From positions 1-9,617 of the forward strand of contig CAYRMV010000121.1 in assembly GCA_964425255.1 (NCBI GenBank): a DNA stretch of 9,617 nt, in the 5' to 3' direction. A program made the translations under genes and the position numbers. Origin of the DNA: CAYRMV01 sp964425255. Its GTDB lineage: Bacteria; Bacteroidota; Bacteroidia; Flavobacteriales_D; Crocinitomicaceae. Below, piece after piece: positions 1 through 6,290 of the stretch; position 1 is the first letter of the stretch, and every line of letters starts with the position of its first letter. The notes under the pieces are model-generated. The model was not told where the DNA came from. It saw nothing but the letters and a program-made list of their open reading frames with translations, and ran no database searches.

Positions 1-560
1 GTAAGGCAACACCATGCACAGTGATAGAGGCTGGTCCTTGTGTCGTAACTCAGTTAAAGACACAAGACCGAGATGGGTACGAGGCAGTTCAATTAGGATT
101 TGGAGAGCGTAAAGAAAACCGCACGCCAAATGCGTTGAAAGGTCACTTCAAAAAAGCGAACACAACACCAAAATCAAAATTGGTGGAGTTCAAAGGTTTT
201 GATGGTCTTAATCTTGGAGATGTAGTTAACGTTGATCTTTTTGAAGAAGGAGAATTCGTTGACGTAGTTGGAACTTCAAAAGGTAAAGGTTTCCAAGGGG
301 TTGTTAAAAGACATGGTTTTGGTGGAGTAGGACAATCTACACACGGTCAGCATAACCGTCTTCGCGCTCCGGGTTCAATCGGTGCTTGTTCTTATCCTGC
401 TCGTGTATTCAAAGGAATGCGTATGGCTGGACAAATGGGTAACAAACGCGTGATGATCGAAAACTTACAAGTATTGAAAGTTTTGACTGATAAAAATTTA
501 ATCGTAGTAAAAGGATCTATTCCTGGTGCTAAAGGTTCAACCGTAATTGTAGAGAAATAA
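1..560 (+). CDS. rplC: 50S ribosomal protein L3, 5'-truncated by the window edge
   Basis: L3 binds 23S rRNA early in large-subunit assembly and sends a loop towards the peptidyl transferase centre. The reading frame (first full codon at 3) is open to the left edge, and the residues ahead of the GTG at 21 (KATPCT) continue the L3 N-terminal pattern (PCTVIEAGPCVVTQ), so that GTG is internal and the real start lies outside. 185 residues are visible; about 20 are missing compared with the usual ~205. The L3 signature runs from KGKGFQGVVKRHGFGG through RAPGSIGACSYPARVFKG to MAGQMGNKRV. The Gln of GQMG (codon 432-434) aligns with the Gln that PrmB methylates in E. coli L3; whether it is modified here is unknown. 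The stop overlaps the rplD start by one base (TAATG), which suggests coupled translation. rpsJ is expected just upstream. Confidence 0.97.
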   Translation, partial: KATPCTVIEAGPCVVTQLKTQDRDGYEAVQLGFGERKENRTPNALKGHFKKANTTPKSKLVEFKGFDGLNLGDVVNVDLFEEGEFVDVVGTSKGKGFQGVVKRHGFGGVGQSTHGQHNRLRAPGSIGACSYPARVFKGMRMAGQMGNKRVMIENLQVLKVLTDKNLIVVKGSIPGAKGSTVIVEK

Positions 561-1186
561 TGGAAGTAAATGTATTTGACGTAAAAGGAAAAGCTACTTC
601 TAAAAAAGTAACTCTTTCGGAAGCAATCTTTGGTATTGAACCAAATGATCATGCGATTTATTTAGATGTAAAACAGCACTTGGCTAATCGCCGTCAAGGT
701 ACGCACAAATCAAAAGAGCGTAATGAAGTAGCTGGTTCTACACGTAAAATCAAGAAACAAAAAGGTACAGGTGGTGCACGTGCAGGTAGTATCAAATCTG
801 GTACAATCGTAGGTGGAGGTCGTATTTTCGGACCACGTCCACGTAACTACCACTTCAAATTGAATGTAAAGTTGAAGCGTTTAGCTCGTAAATCAGCATT
901 TACTTACAAAGCGAAGGCAGATGGAATTTTGGTATTAGAAGATCCAAAATTTGATGCAATCAAAACAAAAGAATTTATCTCTATGTTAAACAACCTTTCT
1001 TTGTCAAATGATAAAGTATTAGTTGTATTAGGTGAGAAAAATGACAGTGTTTATTTGTCATCTCGTAACTTGAAAAAGGTAAAAGTTGTAACTGCGGATT
1101 CAGTAAGTACATTTGATGTATTAAACGCGAAAAAAGTAGTTTTGGCTGAAAGTTCAATTGAAGTAATCGAAAAGATTCTAAACTAA
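560..1186 (+). CDS. rplD: 50S ribosomal protein L4
   Basis: L4 is an early 23S rRNA binder whose extended loop lines the peptide exit tunnel. The 208-residue product has the normal family length. The tunnel loop covers roughly residues 52-95 and holds the basic, glycine-rich KKQKGTGGARAGSIKSG stretch, followed by GRIFGPRPRNYHFKLN. The KQKGTG segment around residues 66-71 is where E. coli erythromycin-resistance changes fall (Lys63 region); here it looks wild type. The ATG shares its A with the rplC stop codon and there is no Shine-Dalgarno sequence, so reinitiation after rplC is the likely mode. In E. coli L4 also represses its own operon through the S10 leader; that leader would lie outside this window and the mechanism is not known to apply in Bacteroidota. 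Confidence 0.98.
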   Translation: MEVNVFDVKGKATSKKVTLSEAIFGIEPNDHAIYLDVKQHLANRRQGTHKSKERNEVAGSTRKIKKQKGTGGARAGSIKSGTIVGGGRIFGPRPRNYHFKLNVKLKRLARKSAFTYKAKADGILVLEDPKFDAIKTKEFISMLNNLSLSNDKVLVVLGEKNDSVYLSSRNLKKVKVVTADSVSTFDVLNAKKVVLAESSIEVIEKILN

Positions 1187-1193
1187 TTTAGTG

Positions 1194-1490
1194 ATGAATA
1201 CAGTTATTAAAAAGCCTTTAATTACAGAAAAAGCAACGGCTGCGAGTGAAACTCGCAACCGTTTCACTTTCGCTGTTGCAAAAAGTGCTAACAAAATAGA
1301 AATTAAAAAAGCTGTCGAAAAAATGTATGGCGTTAACGTTGTTAAAGTACATACAATGACATATGGCGGTGGTAAATCCTCAGTGAAACACACAAATAGA
1401 GGTATCGTTGTGCAACCAAACAATCCGTGGAAAAAAGCGGTAGTTACTGTTGCAGATGGAGAGACGATTGATTTGTTTAATAACATTTAA
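1194..1490 (+). CDS. rplW: 50S ribosomal protein L23
   Basis: L23 sits at the exit of the peptide tunnel and is the docking site for trigger factor and signal recognition particle. The product is 98 residues from ATG 1194 (MNTVIKKPLITEKA), about the usual ~95-100. A GTG lies directly in front at 1191 (GTGATG) and would add one Met; ATG is preferred as the stronger start codon. The N-terminal IKKPLITEKAT motif and the central NKIEIKKAVEKMYGVNVVKVHT block are typical of the L23/L15e fold, followed by the basic YGGGKSSVKHTNRG loop. It lies 7 bases after rplD and 8 bases before rplB. There is no Shine-Dalgarno sequence; the leader ends in TTTAGTG. Confidence 0.97.
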   Translation: MNTVIKKPLITEKATAASETRNRFTFAVAKSANKIEIKKAVEKMYGVNVVKVHTMTYGGGKSSVKHTNRGIVVQPNNPWKKAVVTVADGETIDLFNNI

Positions 1491-1498
1491 AAAGAAAG

Positions 1499-2323
1499 AT
1501 GGGTCTTAAAAAATTCAAGCCTACAACTCCAGGGCAAAGACACAAGATTAACAGTACTTACGCTGAAGTAACTACAAACATCCCTGAAAAGAGCCTTGTA
1601 GTTGGTATTAGCAAGTCTGGAGGTCGTAACAATGACGGTAGAATGACCATGCGTTATATTGGAGGTGGTCACAAACAAAAATACCGTATCATTGATTTTA
1701 AAAGAGACAAGCAGGATATCCCTGCAACTGTAAAAACAATTGAATACGATCCAAATCGTACAGCACGCATCGCTTTGTTGTTTTATGCTGACGGTGAGAA
1801 GCGTTATATTATTGCTCCAGAAGGATTGAAAGTTGGGGATACAGTTGTATCAGGAAAAACTGCAGCACCTAACGTTGGTAATACAATGTTTTTGAGTGAC
1901 ATTCCACTAGGAACTGTAATTCATAACATTGAGTTGAAGCCTGGTAAAGGTGGAGCTATTGCTCGTGGTGCTGGTACGTACGCACAATTGAACGCTCGTG
2001 ATGGTCGTTATGCAATTATCAAAATGCCTTCTGGTGAAACTAGAATGATTTTGACAACTTGTATGGCTACTATCGGATCTGTTTCAAATTCTGAGCACAG
2101 CTTGGTTGTATCTGGTAAAGCAGGTCGTTCTCGTTGGTTAGGTCGCCGTCCACGTGTTCGTGGTGTTGTTATGAACCCAGTTGATCACCCGATGGGTGGT
2201 GGTGAAGGTCGTAACGCCGGAGGTCATCCTAGATCACGTAACGGTATGCCAGCTAAAGGATACAAAACACGTGCTAAGAGCAAGTATTCAGATAAGTTTA
2301 TCATCGAGAAAAGAAAGAAATAG
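1499..2323 (+). CDS. rplB: 50S ribosomal protein L2
   Basis: L2 is one of the most conserved large-subunit proteins and is needed for subunit association and for peptidyl transferase activity. The 274-residue product matches the family (E. coli 273). The order is the N-terminal KPTTPGQRHKI tail, an OB-fold core (about 40-125; GGGHKQKYRIIDFKRD at 55-70), an SH3-like domain (about 130-200) with GKGGAIARGAGTYAQL, and the C-terminal tail reaching the catalytic centre. His230 in NPVDHP corresponds to E. coli His229, implicated in peptidyl transfer, and is kept. Two residues later most bacteria have His (HPHGGG); here it is Met (HPMGGGEGR), as I recall from other Bacteroidota. rpsS follows after only 3 bases. 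Confidence 0.99.
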   Translation: MGLKKFKPTTPGQRHKINSTYAEVTTNIPEKSLVVGISKSGGRNNDGRMTMRYIGGGHKQKYRIIDFKRDKQDIPATVKTIEYDPNRTARIALLFYADGEKRYIIAPEGLKVGDTVVSGKTAAPNVGNTMFLSDIPLGTVIHNIELKPGKGGAIARGAGTYAQLNARDGRYAIIKMPSGETRMILTTCMATIGSVSNSEHSLVVSGKAGRSRWLGRRPRVRGVVMNPVDHPMGGGEGRNAGGHPRSRNGMPAKGYKTRAKSKYSDKFIIEKRKK

Positions 2324-2326
2324 ATT

Positions 2327-2605
2327 ATGAGTCGTTCGTTGAAAAAACCGCCGTTCGTGCACTATAAATTGGTTAAGCGCGTGGACGAAGCACAAGAATC
2401 AAACAGCAAGGCAGTGATCAAAACTTGGTCTCGTGCATCGACAATCACACCAGATTTTGTTGGATTGACAATTGCTGTTCACAACGGGAATAAGTTTATT
2501 CCGGTTTTTGTTACTGAAAACATGGTAGGACACAAGTTAGGAGAATTTGCTCCAACGCGTAACTTCCGTGGTCACGGTGCAGATAAGAAAAATAAGAAAA
2601 GATAG
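2327..2605 (+). CDS. rpsS: 30S ribosomal protein S19
   Basis: S19 lies in the head of the small subunit, pairs with S13 and contacts the A-site finger of the large subunit. The 92 residues match the family length exactly. The N-terminus MSRSLKKPPFVHYKL and the family signature at about residues 62-83 (VTENMVGHKLGEF, then APTRNFRGH) are both intact, followed by a basic KKNKKR tail that reaches towards the decoding site. The ATG lies 3 bases after the rplB stop, with an A-rich leader made of the end of rplB (AAGAAAGAAATAGATT) and no clear Shine-Dalgarno sequence. Confidence 0.98.
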   Translation: MSRSLKKPPFVHYKLVKRVDEAQESNSKAVIKTWSRASTITPDFVGLTIAVHNGNKFIPVFVTENMVGHKLGEFAPTRNFRGHGADKKNKKR

Positions 2606-2626
2606 TTTTTTAAAATTTATAGTGAC

Positions 2627-3022
2627 ATGGGCGCTAGAAAAAGATTAAGAGCTGAGAAATTAAAAGGAGAAAAAGCGCAAGTAGCTGTTGCTAGCTTGAA
2701 AGCATCTCCAATTGCTCCGAGAAAGATGAGATTAGTTGCAGATCTTATCAGGGGAGTTGAAGTGAATAAAGCTCTAAACATTTTGCAACACAATTCAAAA
2801 TTTGCTTCTAAAAGCTTAGAGAAACTTCTTCGTTCTGCCATTGCAAACTGGGAACAAAAGAATGAAGGTAAAAGCATTGAAGACGAAACATTAGTTGTTA
2901 GATCAATCGAAGTTGATTCAGCAATGATGATGAAACGTATTCAAACTGCACCTCAAGGTAGAGCACATAGAATTAGAAAAAGATCGAACCACGTTACCAT
3001 CATAGTTGATGGTGCTAAATAA
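2627..3022 (+). CDS. rplV: 50S ribosomal protein L22
   Basis: L22 contacts all 23S rRNA domains, and its long beta-hairpin forms part of the exit-tunnel wall next to L4. The product is 131 residues, longer than E. coli L22 (110), because of an N-terminal extension of about 20 residues starting MGARKRLRAEKLKGEK; this extension is common in Bacteroidota. The core begins at ASLKASPIAPRKMRLVADLIRG (about 22-43). The tunnel hairpin is about residues 98-121, with MKR at 102-104, the position deleted in classical E. coli erythromycin-resistant L22; it is intact here. The gap to rpsS is 21 bases of A/T-rich sequence with no Shine-Dalgarno sequence. Confidence 0.97.
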   Translation: MGARKRLRAEKLKGEKAQVAVASLKASPIAPRKMRLVADLIRGVEVNKALNILQHNSKFASKSLEKLLRSAIANWEQKNEGKSIEDETLVVRSIEVDSAMMMKRIQTAPQGRAHRIRKRSNHVTIIVDGAK

Positions 3023-3033
3023 GTAAGGATAAC

Positions 3034-3762
3034 ATGGGACAAAAAACGAATCCAATAGGTAATAGATTAGGTTTCATCCATGGATGGGAATCTAACTGGT
3101 ATGGTGGTAGAAATTATAGAGATAAAATCGTCGAAGATGATAAAATCCGTAAGTATCTAAACGCCCGTTTATCCAGAGCAAGTATCGCGAAGATTATTAT
3201 CGAGCGTACTTTGAAACTTGTTACAGTTACAATCAACACGGCTCGTCCGGGTGTGATTATCGGTAAAGGTGGTCAAGAAGTTGATAAGTTGAAAGAAGAG
3301 CTTAAAAAATTGACGAAAAAAGAAATCCAAATCAATATTTTCGAGGTAAAACGTCCAGAATTGGATGCTCGTTTAGTTGCTGATGGTATTGCGCGTCAAT
3401 TGGAAGCTCGTATCTCTTTCCGTCGTGCAATCAAGATGGCTATTGGTTCTACGATGCGTATGGGAGCTGAAGGTATCAAAGTTAAAATCTCAGGTCGTTT
3501 AAATGGTGCTGAAATGGCACGAACAGAAATGTACAAAGATGGACGTACTCCGTTACATACGTTCAGAGCAGATATTGACTATGCCGTAAGTGAAGCTCAT
3601 ACAACTTATGGACGTTTAGGTATCAAAGTATGGATCTGTAAAGGCGAAGTTTACGGTAAAAGAGATTTATCTCCAAATGTAGGAATGGCAGCTGCTTCTG
3701 CTAAAGGAGGAAGCGCACCTGCAGGAAACCGTAAGCCAGCAGGAAAAAGAAAGAAAAAGTAA
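3034..3762 (+). CDS. rpsC: 30S ribosomal protein S3
   Basis: S3 lies at the mRNA entry side of the 30S head. With S4 and S5 it forms the mRNA tunnel and contributes to its helicase activity. The 242 residues contain the N-terminal MGQKTNPIGNRLG motif, a KH type-2 domain with the GKGG loop at 77-80 (VIIGKGGQEVDKL), and the C-terminal S3 domain (about 120-210, ending WICKGEVYG). Arg130-Arg131 and Lys134 (FRRAIKMA) match the basic residues linked to helicase activity in E. coli (Arg131, Arg132, Lys135). The last ~25 residues are a low-complexity Ala/Gly/Lys tail ending GKRKKK. The start is preceded by GTAAGGATAAC; the AAGGA there is one of the few Shine-Dalgarno-like stretches in the window, though its spacing is short. 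Confidence 0.98.
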   Translation: MGQKTNPIGNRLGFIHGWESNWYGGRNYRDKIVEDDKIRKYLNARLSRASIAKIIIERTLKLVTVTINTARPGVIIGKGGQEVDKLKEELKKLTKKEIQINIFEVKRPELDARLVADGIARQLEARISFRRAIKMAIGSTMRMGAEGIKVKISGRLNGAEMARTEMYKDGRTPLHTFRADIDYAVSEAHTTYGRLGIKVWICKGEVYGKRDLSPNVGMAAASAKGGSAPAGNRKPAGKRKKK

Positions 3763-3771
3763 TTGATCCTT

Positions 3772-3789
3772 TAAATAGTTTGAAAAATG
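3772..3789 (+). repeat. 18-base initiation-region repeat, copy 1 (rplP start)
   Basis: The 18 bases ending in the rplP ATG read TAAATAGTTTGAAAAATG. They match those ending in the rpmC ATG (4209-4226) at 17 of 18 positions, the only change being A to T at the base after TTTG. The copies flank the rplP coding region. Neither contains a Shine-Dalgarno core. They may be a shared A/T-rich translation initiation context. Confidence 0.5.
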
Positions 3790-4215
3790 TTACAGCCAAA
3801 AAGAACCAAATTTAGAAGAGTACAAAAAGGAAGAAACCGTGGTACGGCAGAACGTGGTAGCACAATCGCTTTCGGATCTTTTGCACTTAAAACATTGGAG
3901 GCCGGTTGGATCACTTCTCGCCAGATTGAAGCTTCTCGTATCGCCGTAACCCGTTACATGAAGCGTGAAGGTCAGGTGTGGATTCGCATCTTCCCGGACA
4001 AACCAGTAACCTCAAAACCAGCGGAAGTACGTATGGGTAAAGGTAAAGGTGCTCCAAGCCACTGGGTAGCAGTAGTTAAACCAGGTCGTATTATGTTTGA
4101 AGCAGACGGTGTTCCTTACGAAACAGCAAAAGAAGCTTTGCGTCTTGCAGCACAAAAACTTCCTGTAAAGTGTAAATTCATTGTTCGCAATGATTATGTT
4201 GTACCTGGTAAATAG
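3787..4215 (+). CDS. rplP: 50S ribosomal protein L16
   Basis: L16 joins late in large-subunit assembly and helps place tRNA in the A and P sites. The product is 142 residues, slightly longer than E. coli L16 (136). Family motifs run in order: MLQPKRTKFRRVQKGRN at the start, FGSFALKTLEAGWIT (30-44), then VRMGKGKGAPSHWVAVVKPG. Arg82 in VRMGKGKG aligns with the Arg81 hydroxylated by the RoxA/YcfD oxygenase in E. coli; the residue is present, but modification is only a possibility. The gap after rpsC is 24 bases. The initiation region (3772-3789) is nearly identical to that of rpmC. Confidence 0.98.
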   Translation: MLQPKRTKFRRVQKGRNRGTAERGSTIAFGSFALKTLEAGWITSRQIEASRIAVTRYMKREGQVWIRIFPDKPVTSKPAEVRMGKGKGAPSHWVAVVKPGRIMFEADGVPYETAKEALRLAAQKLPVKCKFIVRNDYVVPGK

Positions 4216-4226
4216 TTTGTAAAATG
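4209..4226 (+). repeat. 18-base initiation-region repeat, copy 2 (rpmC start)
   Basis: TAAATAGTTTGTAAAATG ends in the rpmC ATG and overlaps the last codon and TAG stop of rplP. It matches copy 1 at 3772-3789 in 17 of 18 bases. Because half of it is coding and stop sequence of rplP, part of the match is constrained by the Lys-stop ending and may be coincidental. Confidence 0.5.
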
Positions 4227-4418
4227 AAACAGAAAGAAATCACGCAACTTTCAGACGCAGATTTGAAAAGTCGTATCGGATCTTTCGAAGATCAACTGTC
4301 AAAAATGAAAATTTCTCACAGTGTATCGCCGATGGAAAATCCGTTGCAAATTCGTTCGATTCGTCGCTCAATTGCACGACTAAAAACTGAGTTGGGAAAA
4401 CGCGTAGCTCAGGCCTAG
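4224..4418 (+). CDS. rpmC: 50S ribosomal protein L29
   Basis: L29 is a small helical-hairpin protein near the tunnel exit, next to L23. The product is 64 residues, the usual size. MKQKEITQLSDADLKSRI starts helix 1 (about 8-35), and NPLQIRSIRRSIARLKTELGK forms helix 2 (about 39-60). The motif matches L29 (LQIRxIRRxIARxKT). The segment SPMENPLQIRS is, as I recall, Bacteroidota-like. It follows rplP by 8 bases, and its leader overlaps the rplP stop codon. The stop codon TAG (4416-4418) lies in the loop and 3' arm of a short perfect hairpin, listed separately. Confidence 0.97.
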   Translation: MKQKEITQLSDADLKSRIGSFEDQLSKMKISHSVSPMENPLQIRSIRRSIARLKTELGKRVAQA

Positions 4419-4423
4419 CCTGA
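4409..4423 (+). other. Small perfect hairpin at the rpmC stop codon
   Basis: TCAGGC (4409-4414) and GCCTGA (4418-4423) are perfect inverted repeats around a three-base CTA loop, giving a 6-bp stem. The rpmC TAG begins in the loop. Downstream is A/T-rich sequence (4424-4444) rather than a clean run of T, and rpsQ begins at 4445. It could be a weak attenuator, an RNA processing or stability element, or chance. It does not look like a strong rho-independent terminator. Confidence 0.35.
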
Positions 4424-4444
4424 TTAATTTGAAATTTTCTTATA

Positions 4445-4702
4445 ATGGAAAAACGTAATTTAAGAAAAGAAAGAGTTGGAGTTGTTACTAGCGATAAGAT
4501 GGAAAAATCAATCGTTGTTTCTGTAGAAAGAAAAGTAAAACATCCAAAATATGGTAAGTTCGTAAAAAAAACTACTAAATTTGTGGCCCACGATGAAAAC
4601 AATGATTGCCATATTGGTGATACTGTTAAAATCATGGAGACACGTCCATTGTCTAAAAACAAGAATTGGAGATTAGTAGAAATTGTTGAAAGAGCTAAAT
4701 AA
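4445..4702 (+). CDS. rpsQ: 30S ribosomal protein S17
   Basis: S17 is an OB-fold primary binder of the 5' domain of 16S rRNA and matters for early 30S assembly. The product is 85 residues (E. coli 84). The N-terminus RKERVGVVTSDKMEKSIVV opens the OB fold, KHPKYGKFVKKTTKFVAHDE follows at about 32-51, and the family signature GDTVKIMETRPLSKNKNW covers about 58-75. The upstream gap of 26 bases is the longest in the window and contains a hairpin and A/T-rich sequence but no Shine-Dalgarno sequence. In E. coli this gene ends the S10 operon; here rplN follows after 12 bases without a terminator. Confidence 0.98.
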   Translation: MEKRNLRKERVGVVTSDKMEKSIVVSVERKVKHPKYGKFVKKTTKFVAHDENNDCHIGDTVKIMETRPLSKNKNWRLVEIVERAK

Positions 4703-4714
4703 TCATTAAGTAAA

Positions 4715-5083
4715 ATGATACAACAGGAATCAAGACTTTCAGTAGCCGATAATTCCGGAGCTAAAGAGGTGCTTTGTATACGCGTATTAGGCGGTACAAA
4801 GCGTCGCTATGCTTCTGTAGGAGATAAAATCGTCGTTGCTGTAAAGAGCGCAATGCCCTCTGGTGCCGTTAAGAAAGGTCAGGTAGCCAAGGCTGTGGTA
4901 GTAAGAACAAAGAAAGAAGTACGCAGAGCCGATGGTTCGTACATTCGTTTCGATGACAACGCTGTGGTTATTTTGAACCAAGCAGGTGAAATGAGAGGTA
5001 CTCGTATTTTCGGACCGGTAGCTCGTGAGTTACGTGAGAACAATTACATGAAGATTGTTTCTCTTGCTCCAGAAGTACTTTAA
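4715..5083 (+). CDS. rplN: 50S ribosomal protein L14
   Basis: L14 lies on the interface face of the large subunit and forms an intersubunit bridge; it is also the docking site for the silencing factor RsfS. The 122 residues equal the usual length. MIQQESRLSVADNSGAKE at the start, VGDKIVVAVKSA (35-46), and the C-terminal GTRIFGPVARELRENNYMKI (95-114) are all standard. It is the first gene of the part matching the E. coli spc operon. Nothing in the 12-base gap after rpsQ (TCATTAAGTAAA) looks like a promoter or terminator. Confidence 0.98.
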   Translation: MIQQESRLSVADNSGAKEVLCIRVLGGTKRRYASVGDKIVVAVKSAMPSGAVKKGQVAKAVVVRTKKEVRRADGSYIRFDDNAVVILNQAGEMRGTRIFGPVARELRENNYMKIVSLAPEVL

Positions 5084-5097
5084 AATTAGTGGAAGTT

Positions 5098-5415
5098 ATG
5101 CAAAAGAAATTACACATTAAAGTAGGAGACACTGTTAAGGTACTTAGCGGTGAGTCTCGTGGACAAGAGGGAAAAGTTCTTGTAATCGATAGAAGAAACG
5201 AACGTGTGACTGTAGAAGGTTTAAATATGATTAAACGTCATACTAAACCAAGTGCAGCTAACCCACAAGGTGGAATCGTCGAGAGAGAAGGAACTATTCA
5301 TATCTCAAATCTTATGGTTGTTAACAAAGGAGTTGCTTCACGCATCGGAAGAAAGTTAAACACATCAGGTAAATTAGTACGTTATTCAAAAAAGTCAGGG
5401 GAGGAGATTAAGTAA
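5098..5415 (+). CDS. rplX: 50S ribosomal protein L24
   Basis: L24 starts large-subunit assembly by binding the 5' part of 23S rRNA, and also sits near the tunnel exit. From ATG 5098 the product is 105 residues: MQKKLHIKVGDTVKVLSGES, then RGQEGKVLVIDRR. The KOW motif covers about residues 9-35, and GLNMIKRHTKPSAANPQGGIVE then IHISNLMVV (about 41-75) is the typical continuation. An in-frame GTG at 5089 would add three residues (MEV). I prefer the ATG because the L24 N-terminus normally begins only a few residues before KxGDxV. The stop overlaps the rplE start as TAATG. The last codons (GEE) create a GGAGG sequence before rplE. Confidence 0.95.
   Translation: MQKKLHIKVGDTVKVLSGESRGQEGKVLVIDRRNERVTVEGLNMIKRHTKPSAANPQGGIVEREGTIHISNLMVVNKGVASRIGRKLNTSGKLVRYSKKSGEEIK
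5400..5404 (+). promoter_or_regulatory. Shine-Dalgarno-like GGAGG before rplE
   Basis: GGAGG lies 10 bases before the rplE ATG (5415), inside the last codons of rplX (Gly-Glu-Glu-Ile-Lys). It is the only full Shine-Dalgarno core at a start in the window; most other starts have only A/T-rich leaders. The spacing is slightly long, and the Gly-Glu-Glu codons alone can explain it, so function is uncertain. Confidence 0.35.
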
Positions 5416-5966
5416 TGAGTTATACACCGAGACTTAAGGAAAAGTATGCTGCAGAGATTATTCCTGCACTTACTGAAAAATTTGGGTACAAAACGGTAAT
5501 GCGTGTACCTAAATTGAAAAAAATCGTATTGAGCCAAGGTATTGGAGATGCGGTTGCTGATAAAAAGTTGATTGATAATGCAGTGGCAGATTTGTCACGA
5601 ATTGCAGGTCAAAAAGCTATTTCTACTTCATCTAAGAAAGATATCTCAAACTTTAAGCTTCGTAAAGGAATGCCAATTGGTACAAAAGTTACTTTGCGTG
5701 GAGATAAAATGTACGATTTCTTAGATCGATTTATTTCTGTATCTTTGCCGCGTACTCGTGACTTCCGTGGTATCAGTCCAAAAGGTTTTGATGGTCGTGG
5801 TAACTTTAACTTAGGTGTTAAAGAACACATCATCTTCCCGGAGATTGATATTGACAAAGTTAGTCGAATTATGGGTATGGATATCACGTTTGTGACATCT
5901 GCAGAGAGTGATGAAGAAGGAAAAGCATTGTTAGATGCATTCGGTTTCCCTTTCACAAAAAAATAA
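5415..5966 (+). CDS. rplE: 50S ribosomal protein L5
   Basis: L5 binds 5S rRNA together with L18 in the central protuberance and contacts P-site tRNA and S13. The product is 183 residues (E. coli 179). The N-terminus MSYTPRLKEKYAAEI, the region VPKLKKIVLSQGIGDA (31-46), LRKGMPIGTKVTLRGDKMYDF (82-102) and RDFRGISPKGFDGRGNFNLG (115-134) are diagnostic. The start codon shares a base with the rplX stop and is preceded by GGAGG ten bases upstream, the only full Shine-Dalgarno core I found at a start in the window. In E. coli the rplX-rplE junction is where S8 represses the spc operon; I could not recognise that RNA structure here. Confidence 0.98.
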   Translation: MSYTPRLKEKYAAEIIPALTEKFGYKTVMRVPKLKKIVLSQGIGDAVADKKLIDNAVADLSRIAGQKAISTSSKKDISNFKLRKGMPIGTKVTLRGDKMYDFLDRFISVSLPRTRDFRGISPKGFDGRGNFNLGVKEHIIFPEIDIDKVSRIMGMDITFVTSAESDEEGKALLDAFGFPFTKK

Positions 5967-5975
5967 GTAAGAGAA

Positions 5976-6290
5976 ATGGCTAAGGAATCAATGAAAGCGC
6001 GTGAGCGCAAAAGAGAAAGAATGGTTGCAAGAGATCTTAACAAAAGAGCTGCTCTTACAACAATTTTAAAGTCAACAAGTACAGACGAAGAAGTTCAAGC
6101 TGCAAAATGGGATGCAATGATTGCTATCCAAAAATTGCCAGCAAATGGATCTAAAGTTCGTTTGCACAACCGTTGCGGTTTAACAGGTCGTCCTAGAGGA
6201 TACATGCGTCAGTTTGGTCTCTCAAGGGTAACTTTCCGTGAAATGGCGTTGGCAGGAAAAATCCCAGGAGTTAAAAAATCAAGTTGGTAA
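5976..6290 (+). CDS. rpsN: 30S ribosomal protein S14, long zinc-free form
   Basis: S14 is a late-assembling protein of the 30S head next to S3, S10 and S19. The product is 104 residues, starting MAKESMKARERKRERMVARD and ending in NRCGLTGRPRGYMRQFGLSR (65-84) and IPGVKKSSW. It lacks the CxxC...CxxC zinc motif of the short 61-residue form; only one Cys (67) remains. The region between KRAAL and IQKLP is long (TTILKSTSTDEEVQAAKWDAMIA, about 28-50) and resembles the E. coli-type 101-residue form. Bacteroidota S14 proteins that I know are mostly about 89 residues, so this is a longer variant. It follows rplE by 9 bases. Confidence 0.96.
   Translation: MAKESMKARERKRERMVARDLNKRAALTTILKSTSTDEEVQAAKWDAMIAIQKLPANGSKVRLHNRCGLTGRPRGYMRQFGLSRVTFREMALAGKIPGVKKSSW

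Noticed and set aside
21..23. GTG at 21 as the start of rplC
   Set aside because: The frame stays open to the left edge, and the residues before it (KATPCT) fit the L3 N-terminal pattern, so this Val is internal.
1178..1486. Antisense open frames opposite rplW, and others opposite rplC, rplB, rplV, rpmC-rpsQ, rplN, rplE, rpsH, rpsE, rplO and secY
   Set aside because: Each lies opposite a strongly conserved ribosomal or secY gene, has no recognisable protein motifs, and has no start context of its own.
4576..4583. TAAATTTG inside rpsQ as a promoter -7 element
   Set aside because: It is within coding sequence, with no nearby gene start it could serve; it shows the octamer also occurs by chance. 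The same applies to 8565-8572 in rplO.
5089..5097. GTG start of rplX at 5089
   Set aside because: It adds three residues not typical of L24; ATG 5098 gives the usual N-terminus. The GTG cannot be fully excluded.
196..5797. A shared ~16-base stretch (AAAGGTTTTGATGGTC) in rplC and rplE
   Set aside because: Both encode Lys-Gly-Phe-Asp-Gly in unrelated proteins; best explained by codon preference, not by a repeat element.
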